Below are positions 18,464 through 27,499 of a stretch of DNA of 64,000 bases, piece by piece. The notes beneath the pieces were generated by a model, which searched no databases, was not told where the DNA came from, and saw nothing but the letters and a program-made list of their open reading frames with translations. Both the position numbers and the translations under genes were made by a program. The stretch comes from Sediminitomix flava (GTDB taxonomy: Bacteria; Bacteroidota; Bacteroidia; Cytophagales; Flammeovirgaceae). Every line of letters begins with the position of its first letter. The stretch's first letter is position 1. The stretch covers positions 1,364,001 to 1,428,000 of the forward strand of contig NZ_QGDO01000001.1 of the NCBI RefSeq assembly GCF_003149185.1. Reading direction: 5' to 3'.

Positions 18464-18587
18464 TAAGATTGTCTTTTAATTAATAATAGTTAAATTTATA
18501 TTTCGACTCGAATATTCCCCATAGAATAAAATTACACCTAACTATTTCAACTTTTTAAAGAGAGAAACTAGGAAATACCATTGAATT

Positions 18588-19172
18588 ATGAAATACATAT
18601 ATGACTTACATAAAACAATGCTAGACCAAAACCTCATCTTAGTTTATGAGGGTGAATTTACACAGGAGATCACTAAATCTGTTTTGGCCATGGCCGAAAG
18701 AAATATGGAATCTCATGGGGAAGCTTCTAGTATTAAAAGAAAAGTATTCAACGTGATGGTTGAGTGCCTACAGAATATTTGTAAGTACGCTCAAAACCTA
18801 GAAGATGAAAGAAACATGGTTAACAATGCCATCTTTATGATTGGTAAGCATGACTCTGAATATTTCATTTCTTCTGGAAATGCGATTCCCAACGAAATGG
18901 TTGAGAATATTGCAGGACGACTTGAAAAGATCAATGCTTTAGACAAGCAAGGATTAAAAGAATATCATAAATTTGTGCTTAAGAATGGTGAATTAAACGA
19001 GAAAGGTGGTGCCGGTCTTGGTTTTATCGATATGGCTAGAAAATCTGGAAAGTCATTGAAATTCAACTTTGAACCAATGAATGATGCACTTACATTCTTC
19101 TCTTTAACCACTACAATTCCGAGAGTTGCAAAGAGTAAAAAATCAATTAAAGAAACCGAGGCTATAAAATAA
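18588..19172 (+). CDS. SiaB-family (DUF6272) protein kinase
   Basis: 194 residues with a GHKL/HATPase-like fold of the SiaB family. The N-box is VECLQNICKY (E59, N63), a middle SSGN is at 95-98, and the glycine-rich lid GGAGLGFIDMARKSG starts at 140. SiaB kinases phosphorylate SiaC on threonine. Both partners lie next to it: SiaC-like gene 6 bp downstream, PP2C phosphatase upstream, so the three genes make a complete switch. A second, diverged copy is at 31548-32117. Confidence 0.88.
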   Translation: MKYIYDLHKTMLDQNLILVYEGEFTQEITKSVLAMAERNMESHGEASSIKRKVFNVMVECLQNICKYAQNLEDERNMVNNAIFMIGKHDSEYFISSGNAIPNEMVENIAGRLEKINALDKQGLKEYHKFVLKNGELNEKGGAGLGFIDMARKSGKSLKFNFEPMNDALTFFSLTTTIPRVAKSKKSIKETEAIK

Positions 19173-19178
19173 ATTGAA

Positions 19179-19541
19179 ATGAGAGTATTAAATCTTGCTG
19201 GCACTGAAGATACTCCTAAAATTGTATTGGATAAGGATAACGGTGTTTTTGAAATTTCAGGAAGGTCACTTCCAGAAGATTCTGCAGAATTTTTTCAACC
19301 TGTGTTAGACTGGATTGATGAATACAGACAAACATCAAACACTGAAACACGTTTCATGTTTAAGTTGGAATATTTCAACACTGCATCTTCAAAACTAATT
19401 TTAGACATCTTGTCTAAACTAGAAGATATTGATGGTACTACTATTGTTTGGCATTTCCATGAAGACGATGAGGACATGGAAGAAGCTGGAGAAGAGTTCT
19501 CGGATCTAGTTGATGTTCCTTTCGAATTCGAAACTTATTAA
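19179..19541 (+). CDS. SiaC-family (DUF1987) regulatory phosphoprotein
   Basis: 120 residues of the DUF1987/SiaC family. The hallmark FKLEYFNTASSK places a threonine at position 68, the residue phosphorylated in Pseudomonas SiaC. The N-terminal GVFEISGRSLPEDSAEFFQPVLDWI and an acidic C-terminus (EDDEDMEEAGEEF) are typical. In the known system, the unphosphorylated form binds and activates a diguanylate cyclase; no GGDEF protein occurs in the window, so the output here is unknown. Ends in a terminator at 19553-19598, which closes the CheR-to-SiaC run. Confidence 0.9.
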   Translation: MRVLNLAGTEDTPKIVLDKDNGVFEISGRSLPEDSAEFFQPVLDWIDEYRQTSNTETRFMFKLEYFNTASSKLILDILSKLEDIDGTTIVWHFHEDDEDMEEAGEEFSDLVDVPFEFETY

Positions 19542-19552
19542 TCAAGTTTTTT

Positions 19553-19598
19553 ACACCTCCAATTTTACTTTCTAAATAGTGATTGGAGGTGTTCTTTT
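19553..19598 (+). terminator. terminator after the SiaC-like gene
   Basis: Arms ACACCTCCAAT and ATTGGAGGTGT separated by 18 nt, then TCTTTTT. Separates the signalling genes from the ABC transporter gene. Confidence 0.75.
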
Positions 19599-19753
19599 TC
19601 TATTGAAAGAGTAATCTCTGCCCTCCCTTAAAAAATATCTAGATTTAGTAGCATTTTTATTTCTTAATCCACAATAAAATTACCATTCCATACATTATTT
19701 ATAGGAGTTGTAATACTGGACAACTATTTTCTAATTTACTGTAGCATTACACT

Positions 19754-22700
19754 ATGAGTGAAGAAATATTAAAAGCCTTAACACAGCTTTTTGCAATCAT
19801 ATCAAGTCAAGACGAAGGAGTAAGTGAAACCGAAAGAAATTTCGTGATTGGATTCTTTAAACAAGAGCTTGATACGCGTACCGTTGAAGAATATGTTGCT
19901 CTTTACGATAAATTTATTGCAGACGAAGAGAAGAGAAAGGAACGTAGAAGAGCAAAAGCTGCGAAGAAGATCCAAAATGCAGAAGGAGAAGAAAGCAGAA
20001 AGGTTGAAAAAAATGTAAACGTACTTAACTCTGTACGAACTCTTTCACTTTGTAGAAAAATTAATGGTACACTAACTCAAAAACAAAAAGTTATTGTACT
20101 AGTCAAACTATTGGAACTTGTTGCTTCTGACCGTTCGTTCACGCCACAACGTATGGAAATCATTCATACAGTAGCGGACGTCTTTAACATCCCAACAGTT
20201 GAATTCAAATTATTAGAGAAATTCGTAATCGAGCCAGACTCATCTGAGCTTGACAATGAAAATATATTGATTTTCGACGAGCAAAAACCTGCGGAGGATA
20301 GTAAAAATAAATTTATCGACTCAGGTTTACTTGACGGAGAAATCATCTTTGTAGCGGTCAAAAGTGTAGGTCTATATTTTACTAAATACACAGGTAAAGA
20401 TACGATCTACCTAAATAACCAACCGATCTACAAAGATAGCATCCACCTATTTGCCCCAGGTAGTATATTCCGTACACCTAAAGGATCTCCACTTTATTAC
20501 AGTGACCTTGTTGCGACATACAATAGTGATGAAATATTAGGATCTGTATCATTCAAAGTAGATGCTCTTGAATATACATTCCCTAATGGCCACAAAGGAC
20601 TAAGAGGTGTTACCCTTGAAGAAAAATCTGGAGAACTTATTGGTATTATGGGTGCTAGTGGTGCTGGTAAGACAACACTACTTAATGTGCTTGCAGGTTT
20701 GGAAGAACCTTCTGGAGGTTCTGTAAAAATTAATGGGTATAACATTCATACTGAAGCAGATCAAATTGAGGGTGTTATCGGGTACATTGCTCAAGATGAC
20801 CTTCTAATTGAAGAACTTACTGTTTTTGAAAATCTTTATTACAATGCTAGACTTTGTTTTAAAGATATGCCTGAGGATGACCTCAATCAAAAAGTTGATG
20901 ATGTACTTTCTAGCCTTGGACTTGATCGTATCAAAGACTTGGTAGTAGGTAGTGTTCTTAACAAAAAGATTTCTGGTGGTCAGCGTAAACGTTTGAATAT
21001 TGCTCTAGAGCTTATTCGTGAGCCTGCAGTAATGTTCGTCGATGAACCTACATCAGGTCTTTCTTCAAGAGACTCAGAAAACGTAATTGACCTTCTTAAA
21101 GAATTGTCTTTAAAAGGAAAACTCATCTTTGTTGTTATTCACCAACCATCTTCAGATATCTATAAGATGTTTGATAAAATGGTGATCCTTGACACAGGAG
21201 GCTACCCTATTTTCAATGGTAACCCGATTGAAGCCGTTACTTACTTCAAATCTAACTCTGGTCAAGTAGATAGTGATAGAGGACAATGTTACACTTGTGG
21301 TAATGTAAACCCAGAACAAATTTTCAATATCATCGAAGCGCAAGTGGTTGATGAATACGGAGAATTTACCAACAAAAGAAAAGTCCTTCCTCAAGAATGG
21401 AATAACTTATATAAAAAGAATATCAATATTGAGCCAGTCGAAGAGGTAACGGATATGCCTCCTAAGACGCTTAATATTCCTTCTAAGCTAATGCAAGCTC
21501 TGATTTTCACTACAAGAGATTTTAGAGCGAAAATTAGAAATACGCAATATATGATCATCAATCTACTAGAAGCGCCACTTCTTGCACTTCTTTTAGCTTG
21601 GATTATCAGATATATTAGTGATGAAGAACCAACATATTTCTTCAAGTACAATGACAATATTCCATCATATATTCTGATGTGTATTGTAGTCGCACTATTT
21701 ATGGGACTCACCGTCAGTGCTGAAGAAATCATTAAAGACCGAAAAATACAGAAAAGGGAAAGCTTCCTTAACCTCAGTAGAACGAGTTACCTTTCATCTA
21801 AATTGGTAATTCTTTTCGCACTTTCTGCCCTACAGTCCTTTATGTTTGTCGTAATAGGAAATGCCATTGTAGGAATCGAAGGTTTAAACTGGATGTACTG
21901 GTTAGTCATGTTCTCTGTTTCTTGTCATGCTAACTTAATTGGTTTGAATGTCTCTTCGGCTTTCAACTCGGCAATTACCGTTTACATTCTTATTCCAATT
22001 TTGCTTATTCCACAGCTTGTACTTTGTGGTATGATCTTCGATTATGCAAAACTGAATAATTCTATTAGTGAACATGCCAAAGTACCTGTATTTGCAGATG
22101 TGATGGCATCAAGATGGGGATATGAAGCTATAGCTGTTGAGCACTATAAGAGCAATAAATATGAAGCTCCATTCTTCGAGTATGACTTACAAAATAGCCA
22201 TAGTAACTACAAAATGTCTTACTGGACATCGGAAGTAGAAAACCTTCTAAATGAAGCAATCGATTATTCGATGAATTATAGTGATTCTATTGCTCCAGAA
22301 ATACTAAGACGTACAGATATCATAAAGAGTGAGTTGCTAAAAGACCCATTCTGTAAAGAAGCTATCGGAGAGGAGGCTATCAATGCTTTATTTAAAGAAG
22401 AAGGTAGTGCAATCTCTATTGAAGAAGAAAATGTTGTCAGAGGATATATAAATCAAGCATATCAATTCTACTTGATTCAATATAAACAAGCACAAACATC
22501 TAGAGATTCTGTAGTAAAAATTGTCGAAGCAGGTTTACCAGAAGATGTAACGCTTAATAGTCTGAAGAAAAATCACTTCAATGATAAATTACATGACTAC
22601 ATCACAAACAGAAGTAGTTTTGATATGACAGTCATTGAGAATGAGAAAATTGTTCAACTTAAAGACCCTATATTTAATATCCCTGAGGCTAATAATGATA

Positions 22701-22894
22701 TTTTAAGTTATAGAACTCATTTCTTCGCACCATTCAAATATGCGTACGGAACATATGTTGACACATTAACTTTCAACGTATTATTTATTTGGACGATGAC
22801 TTTATTACTTTACGTTTCACTTTATTTCGAAGTATTGGCAAAATTTGTACGATTTTTGGAACGTGTAGGTAGAAAACTATCAAATGATAGATAA
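19754..22894 (+). CDS. TerB-like / ABCG-type ABC transporter fusion
   Basis: 1046 residues. Residues 1-~160 form a helical TerB-like region interrupted by a basic linker (KRKERRRAKAAKK); ~195-260 is a small beta domain of unclear type. The ATPase follows: Walker A GASGAGKTT (300-308), signature ISGGQRKRLNIALE (406-419), Walker B VMFVDEPTSG (~426-435), switch His464. The permease half has membrane helices at ~600-620, 636-655, 683-705, 714-735, 741-760 and ~1005-1030. A ~240-residue hydrophilic insert between the last two should lie outside the membrane. This is the ABCG/White half-transporter layout, acting as a dimer. Substrate unknown. Followed by two exported proteins, 48 and 39 bp apart. 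Confidence 0.85.
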   Translation: MSEEILKALTQLFAIISSQDEGVSETERNFVIGFFKQELDTRTVEEYVALYDKFIADEEKRKERRRAKAAKKIQNAEGEESRKVEKNVNVLNSVRTLSLCRKINGTLTQKQKVIVLVKLLELVASDRSFTPQRMEIIHTVADVFNIPTVEFKLLEKFVIEPDSSELDNENILIFDEQKPAEDSKNKFIDSGLLDGEIIFVAVKSVGLYFTKYTGKDTIYLNNQPIYKDSIHLFAPGSIFRTPKGSPLYYSDLVATYNSDEILGSVSFKVDALEYTFPNGHKGLRGVTLEEKSGELIGIMGASGAGKTTLLNVLAGLEEPSGGSVKINGYNIHTEADQIEGVIGYIAQDDLLIEELTVFENLYYNARLCFKDMPEDDLNQKVDDVLSSLGLDRIKDLVVGSVLNKKISGGQRKRLNIALELIREPAVMFVDEPTSGLSSRDSENVIDLLKELSLKGKLIFVVIHQPSSDIYKMFDKMVILDTGGYPIFNGNPIEAVTYFKSNSGQVDSDRGQCYTCGNVNPEQIFNIIEAQVVDEYGEFTNKRKVLPQEWNNLYKKNINIEPVEEVTDMPPKTLNIPSKLMQALIFTTRDFRAKIRNTQYMIINLLEAPLLALLLAWIIRYISDEEPTYFFKYNDNIPSYILMCIVVALFMGLTVSAEEIIKDRKIQKRESFLNLSRTSYLSSKLVILFALSALQSFMFVVIGNAIVGIEGLNWMYWLVMFSVSCHANLIGLNVSSAFNSAITVYILIPILLIPQLVLCGMIFDYAKLNNSISEHAKVPVFADVMASRWGYEAIAVEHYKSNKYEAPFFEYDLQNSHSNYKMSYWTSEVENLLNEAIDYSMNYSDSIAPEILRRTDIIKSELLKDPFCKEAIGEEAINALFKEEGSAISIEEENVVRGYINQAYQFYLIQYKQAQTSRDSVVKIVEAGLPEDVTLNSLKKNHFNDKLHDYITNRSSFDMTVIENEKIVQLKDPIFNIPEANNDILSYRTHFFAPFKYAYGTYVDTLTFNVLFIWTMTLLLYVSLYFEVLAKFVRFLERVGRKLSNDR

Positions 22895-22942
22895 CATTAA
22901 TTTTTTGAAGCAAGAATAACCAATTATAAAGAGATCTAAGAC

Positions 22943-23839
22943 ATGAAGAAAAATGTATATGCATGGTTGTTTGCATTCTTAATTGGAACATCAGCCAATG
23001 TTTTTGCTAAGGATATCGTTGATCCTACTGATCGTCTAGATAAGAAAGCAACGATTGAAGCTCCTACGCAGGATATTGACATCATCAATGAAGTGTTACA
23101 ATCGATCCCTTCACCATTAGAGATCTCATCACTGATCAAAGATGAGAATGCGATTTATAACAGAAGCACCCTTAGTGTTGCTTCAAATGTATCTCGTTAC
23201 AATACTCAATTTAAGAAGGCACTTAACCTTGGTATCTACGGTACTGACCTTGGATATTCTAATATCTACGGAAAAACTCAAGATGCTCTTTCTTATTTGA
23301 ATTCTGTACAAAAACTAGCAGAAGACTTAGGAATCGGTCAATTCTTTGACTACGAACTCATCAAAGAATTAGCGGAAACTTCTAATATCGAAGAACTTGT
23401 TCTTCAAACTACGCTAAACTTTGAGAAAATCAACTTCCACTTAAGAGAGCAACGTAGAGAAAATATCAGTTTACTTAGTTTAACTGGTGGATGGATTGAA
23501 GCAGTATATCTTACAACAATGGTTAACCAAAGATTGAAGAGTGCTGTTCTTAATGAAAAAATTGCCGATCAGAGAATTGTTCTAGACCAATTATTATTGG
23601 TTCTTGATGCATATAGTTCTAAGCCTGACTTTCCTGAGCTTATCAGTGATTTGAATGAGCTGAAAAAGGTTTACGATGCTATTGAGATTGAAGAGATTGA
23701 AGGTGAAACAGTTGCTAAAGAGGTAGATGGAATTCTAGTTGCAGAATCTTCTACTGTTTATAATGTAAAAGCTACTGACGCTGACATTCAAAAAATCTCA
23801 AGTTTGATCAAATCTATCCGTAGTAAGATCATTCAATAA
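22943..23839 (+). CDS. exported helical protein of unknown function
   Basis: 298 residues with a signal peptide ending near ANVFAK (residue ~23). The mature protein is mostly helical and acidic: repeated amphipathic segments, a central LREQRRENISLLSLTGGWIEAVYLTT and a C-terminal SLIKSIRSKIIQ. It has no cysteines in the mature part and no domain I recognise. It lies 48 bp after the TerB-ABC gene and 39 bp before another exported protein, so all three are probably one transcript and this one may serve the transporter in the periplasm (inference). Confidence 0.7.
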   Translation: MKKNVYAWLFAFLIGTSANVFAKDIVDPTDRLDKKATIEAPTQDIDIINEVLQSIPSPLEISSLIKDENAIYNRSTLSVASNVSRYNTQFKKALNLGIYGTDLGYSNIYGKTQDALSYLNSVQKLAEDLGIGQFFDYELIKELAETSNIEELVLQTTLNFEKINFHLREQRRENISLLSLTGGWIEAVYLTTMVNQRLKSAVLNEKIADQRIVLDQLLLVLDAYSSKPDFPELISDLNELKKVYDAIEIEEIEGETVAKEVDGILVAESSTVYNVKATDADIQKISSLIKSIRSKIIQ

Positions 23840-23878
23840 TTTTTTGTTTTATCTGTGAACCTAATAATTTGAATATAA

Positions 23879-24313
23879 ATGAAACATTCACTCATTCTAT
23901 GTTTTGCAGTTATTGTAGCATTTTTTGCTAGCTCAAACGAAGCAAAAGCACAGTGTAATGCTGAACAATATGTAACCAAAAGTATGAGAGCCTTACAACC
24001 AGGCTTCCAATTCTCAAAAAGCTACCGTATAGACGGTAGAAGAGGTACAAGAAAGAAAATTGAGTACACTTGTGTATTCGCTAAAGATACAAACTACCAA
24101 GTTACTGTTCAGAGTAAAGATGGTTCTGCGAAAGGAATTGTAAGTACTTTGTACAACAACAAGAGAAAGAAACTTATCTCTAGTTTTCACAATAAGAAAT
24201 TCCACTCTACGTGGACTTACAAATGTACGCAAACAGGTATTTACTATCTTAGCTTTACTTTTGTAGATTCTAAAAGTTATTGTGGAGCCGCAGTACTTGG
24301 TTTCAAGAGATAA
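23879..24313 (+). CDS. small exported cysteine-containing protein
   Basis: 144 residues, signal peptide to about AKAQ (residue ~24), then a beta-rich basic domain with four cysteines (AQC, YTC, KCT, YCG) that could form two disulfides in the periplasm or outside the cell. The C-terminal YKCTQTGIYYLSFTFVDSKSYCGAAVLGF is typical of a carbohydrate-binding-like or pre-peptidase-like beta sandwich, but that is only an impression. Last gene of the probable ABC unit; a shared convergent terminator follows (24334-24369). Confidence 0.65.
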   Translation: MKHSLILCFAVIVAFFASSNEAKAQCNAEQYVTKSMRALQPGFQFSKSYRIDGRRGTRKKIEYTCVFAKDTNYQVTVQSKDGSAKGIVSTLYNNKRKKLISSFHNKKFHSTWTYKCTQTGIYYLSFTFVDSKSYCGAAVLGFKR

Positions 24314-24333
24314 TAAGGATATTTATTTCATTC

Positions 24334-24369
24334 AAAGCAGCTCTATTTCACTAATAGAGCTGCTTTTTT
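24334..24369. terminator. bidirectional terminator
   Basis: Perfect 14-bp arms AAAGCAGCTCTATT / AATAGAGCTGCTTT with a short loop and T tracts on both strands; it serves the exported protein gene on plus and overlaps the last codons of the TPR gene on minus. Confidence 0.9.
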
Positions 24370-25836
24370 ATTTATACGTTCTATTGCAATCGACGCTTTA
24401 TGATCTAATTCTCTTTTATACTGATGCTCCTCTATGTTTAAAACATACTCGTAATAATATCTAGCTTGTGCGATATTCCTCTCTGAAAACTCATAATACT
24501 CACCAAGCAGTAAAGCAGAATTTGCTGGATAATATTCTTTGGAGCCTAGTCCAATCGCCAATGTATTTTTATAAAGTGCAGTTGCCTTCTCAATGTCACC
24601 TTTTTCATCTAAAATACGTGCTTTTCGATAAGTATATTCAATCATAGTCTTTAATGGCAGCTTCTTTTCATCAAGCTGATTAATAACTTCTAGCGCTTTC
24701 TCAAAATTCCCTCCATCAAAAAGTATCCTAGACTCGCAAAGCTCTTTGTCTCTAAAGTCAAAAGTTTCTGAAAAATTCTGAGCATATCGATCTACAGAAG
24801 TTATATCATTGCCATATTCAGAAATCATATCAAGGTATCTCCTACACTGCTCATCATTCCCCTCAAACCAATACGACAATGCGATTCTATACAATGCATC
24901 CTTTACATACATCCCATACCTATTTCTATCGAAATATGATATAAAAACTTTGCGAGCTTCATTATAGTCTCCTAACATAAAAATCAGATTCCCCTTCAAG
25001 TAGGCTGAGATTCCATATGAATTATGGAAGTTATACACAGAAGTGTTCTTCACCACCTCAAGAGCTTTATTTTGCTTAAGGGCTATAAATGCAATTGTAG
25101 TTTGAAACACTAAAGGGTATGTATTGAACTTTTCTAAATCGAAATACTGTAAAGCCTTATCTTTATCATATAAAACAAAAGACTTCAACAAAGAATAATA
25201 AAGTACGGCATCAGAATTGGGTTCTTGATCAATGACTTGCTCTAGGTATTCTACACCTAATTCTTTATCTCCCTCTAAAGCTAACATAGAACCAATCCAT
25301 TTATACTTCTCTGGAATAGCAGATAAAACAGTTTGATATATTCCTTCTAATTTTTTGAATGCTAAATTATCTTCTAGATTAGCCTTTCTTAGCTTTCTAA
25401 CTAGATTATAGCTCTTCTGAAACTCTAGGAATGCATAAAAATAACTCTGATATCTCAGTAAAAGGATGCTACGATGTAATCGTAATTCAGACTCTAATAA
25501 ACTTCGTCGGACTGAATCTTTAATATCTTTGGTTTTATAAATTAGATCTTTTATTTTTTTATCAGTCTCATTATTCAAGTCTTTATCTGCTTTTAATATC
25601 TCACTCAAAAGTATATTCAGACTACTCAAATACAGTTTATCGTCTAGTTTTATATCTGTAGTTAATACATTTCGTTCAACTTCAATAAATTGAAAATTGT
25701 ATATTTTATCTAAAACTATTTTTGAAGTTAAACCCTGAACATTATTGATATTAAAATTAGTTTGTGCTGAAGTTTTTATAACATTTACCCCTAACTGTAG
25801 GTTTAAAAGTAGTATCAAGATTATCCTATATTGCAT
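24343..25836 (-). CDS. exported tetratricopeptide repeat protein
   Basis: 497 residues. A signal peptide (MQYRIILILLLNLQLGVNVIKTSAQ) is followed by an all-helical chain with several TPR-like units, e.g. AYLKGNLIFMLGDYNEARKVF, DALYRIALSYWFEGNDEQCRRYL, LFDGGNFEKALEVINQL, KARILDEKGDIEKATALYKN, LLLGEYYEFSERNIAQARYYYE. It has no enzymatic domain and should be a periplasmic scaffold. It stands alone between two plus-strand genes. Partner unknown. Confidence 0.8.
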   Translation of the reverse strand: MQYRIILILLLNLQLGVNVIKTSAQTNFNINNVQGLTSKIVLDKIYNFQFIEVERNVLTTDIKLDDKLYLSSLNILLSEILKADKDLNNETDKKIKDLIYKTKDIKDSVRRSLLESELRLHRSILLLRYQSYFYAFLEFQKSYNLVRKLRKANLEDNLAFKKLEGIYQTVLSAIPEKYKWIGSMLALEGDKELGVEYLEQVIDQEPNSDAVLYYSLLKSFVLYDKDKALQYFDLEKFNTYPLVFQTTIAFIALKQNKALEVVKNTSVYNFHNSYGISAYLKGNLIFMLGDYNEARKVFISYFDRNRYGMYVKDALYRIALSYWFEGNDEQCRRYLDMISEYGNDITSVDRYAQNFSETFDFRDKELCESRILFDGGNFEKALEVINQLDEKKLPLKTMIEYTYRKARILDEKGDIEKATALYKNTLAIGLGSKEYYPANSALLLGEYYEFSERNIAQARYYYEYVLNIEEHQYKRELDHKASIAIERINKKAALLVK

Positions 25837-25975
25837 TTACTCATATCTTTCCAAGTGAATCTATTAGCTAAACTTTTATATTTTCACTCAACAAGTTTTG
25901 TTTTACAATCGAAATAAATGTAATATACTCTTAGGCATACCTAATTACATAATTTCCTGACTAAAGAATCCCTTT

Positions 25976-26275
25976 ATGAACACTAAATATTTAATAGAAA
26001 TAGATTTACCAGAAAACTTAAGCGATCAATTCGAAGATGTTCTTACTCTTCATCATCACCGTATTGAAGAGATGATTATGTCAGGAACTTTGGTCAGTTA
26101 TTCTGAATCATTTGAAGACAACAAAATATGGTTAGTATTTGAAGCTGAAGAAAAAAGTGAAGCACTCGAATACTTATCAACATTGCCGATCATTGACTTT
26201 GTAGAGTTTGATATATTTACTTTATCGGTTCATGAGCAAAAACCGATAGACATTCCTAGTTTTTCACTTAACTAA
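25976..26275 (+). CDS. small ferredoxin-fold-like protein
   Basis: 99 residues without a signal peptide or membrane helix. The pattern beta (KYLIEIDLP), helix (LSDQFEDVLTLHHHRIEEMI), beta (LVSYSES), beta (IWLVFEAE), helix (KSEALEYLSTLP), beta (FVEFDIFTL) is that of a YciI/muconolactone-isomerase-like dimeric alpha-beta fold. A HHHR cluster in the first helix could be a site. Family not firmly recognised. Lies 116 bp before the OmpA gene. Confidence 0.65.
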   Translation: MNTKYLIEIDLPENLSDQFEDVLTLHHHRIEEMIMSGTLVSYSESFEDNKIWLVFEAEEKSEALEYLSTLPIIDFVEFDIFTLSVHEQKPIDIPSFSLN

Positions 26276-26391
26276 TTCGGAATAAAATATAAGTATTTCA
26301 AGAAATTATTGAGCTCACATACTAACAGGGTCTGGTTTTTGCTAAATCTGTAACAAAAAAAGGATTAATTGATTTATAACCTTTCATAAAA

Positions 26392-27204
26392 ATGAGATTT
26401 TTTTTCTTTTTGATAGGTACTATCTTTCTCTTGGGTATAGGAGAAAAAACACTAGCACAAGTGGAAAACAACCCGTTCATAATGAAATCACCAAATTATG
26501 AATTGGTCTACACTGAAACTAAATTTGATGAAATAGAATTCCCTGTAAGTGAAGTTGAATATTTGACTATAGGTGGAGATAAAACTTTTGCAGCTTTTAA
26601 GTATAATAGCGGAGGACAATATTCTCAAACACCTAAAGCAAAACAAATTCTTTATAGATACTTTGAAAAGATAAAGAGTTTGAGAGGTCATACTTTTTTT
26701 AAGGGTGAAGATGTAGCTACATTCAATGTTGTTTCTAACGAGAAAGAATATTGGTGTGTAATTCAAGTGTATGATGAAGGAGCTTCTTATACGCTTTCTG
26801 TTCTTGAAAAGAAAGATTTCCAAGGTGCAAAAGATTCACAAAGTTTACTTGATAAGCTAACTAGCTCAGGTGAAGTTGACCTTTACATTAGCTTCTCTTC
26901 TGGTAGTGCAAACTTGTCTGAGAGTTCACAACAGATCATTGAAGAAGTTGCTAAATTTATGCGTAAAGTCCCAAAACTTTCTATTAGTATTGAAGGGCAC
27001 ACAGATAATGTCGGAGACCATCAGGACAACATGACCTTATCTGAAGAAAGAGCTAAGTCAGTAAAAAGAGCTTTAGTGCTACAAGGTGTTGACCCTAGTC
27101 GTATGCAGACAAAAGGTTGGGGAGATACTCACCCTGTCGCTCCTAACGATACAAAAGAAGGACGTTTGAAAAACAGACGTGTATCTCTGATTAAAATAAA
27201 CTAA
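26392..27204 (+). CDS. OmpA-family peptidoglycan-binding protein
   Basis: 270 residues: signal peptide to ~AQ (residue 23), a ~130-residue N-terminal domain of unknown type, then an OmpA-like domain (~157-270) with DLYISFSSGSANLSE, ISIEGHTDNVGDHQDN (diaminopimelate-binding Asp), LSEERAKSVKRAL (Arg) and KGWGDTHPVAPNDTKEGRLKNRRV. It should anchor the outer membrane or a complex to peptidoglycan. No beta barrel is present. A perfect terminator follows at 27225-27258. Confidence 0.88.
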   Translation: MRFFFFLIGTIFLLGIGEKTLAQVENNPFIMKSPNYELVYTETKFDEIEFPVSEVEYLTIGGDKTFAAFKYNSGGQYSQTPKAKQILYRYFEKIKSLRGHTFFKGEDVATFNVVSNEKEYWCVIQVYDEGASYTLSVLEKKDFQGAKDSQSLLDKLTSSGEVDLYISFSSGSANLSESSQQIIEEVAKFMRKVPKLSISIEGHTDNVGDHQDNMTLSEERAKSVKRALVLQGVDPSRMQTKGWGDTHPVAPNDTKEGRLKNRRVSLIKIN

Positions 27205-27224
27205 GAAGATATTCTTCTTGAAAT

Positions 27225-27258
27225 AAAAAAGCCATTGTAGTCATACAATGGCTTTTTT
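27225..27258 (+). terminator. terminator of the OmpA-family gene
   Basis: AAAAAGCCATTGTA / TACAATGGCTTTTTT hairpin with a T run. Confidence 0.9.
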
Positions 27259-27433
27259 ATTTTCTGATTGAAAATTGACAAACTCTAAACTTTAGTTCTG
27301 TTAGTTACAAAGAAGTATCAAACGCTTAATCGTCTAAAAAATCAAAGGCTAACTTAATACACACTCTCCTTCCTTCCCTTTTAGAATTACTCATTTTAAA
27401 ACTAAAGACTCTTCTTCTCGACTAACTCCCATA

Positions 27434-27474
27434 AAAAACACCTCTTAGAATGAGATTTCTAAGAGGTGTTTTAT
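27434..27474 (-). terminator. terminator of the M16 peptidase gene
   Basis: AACACCTCTTAGAA / TTCTAAGAGGTGTT, 6-nt loop, with T runs on both strands. The 27259-27433 stretch between this and the previous terminator contains nothing I can identify. Confidence 0.85.
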
Positions 27475-27499
27475 TTAACGGTAGAACACTCTACTCTAT

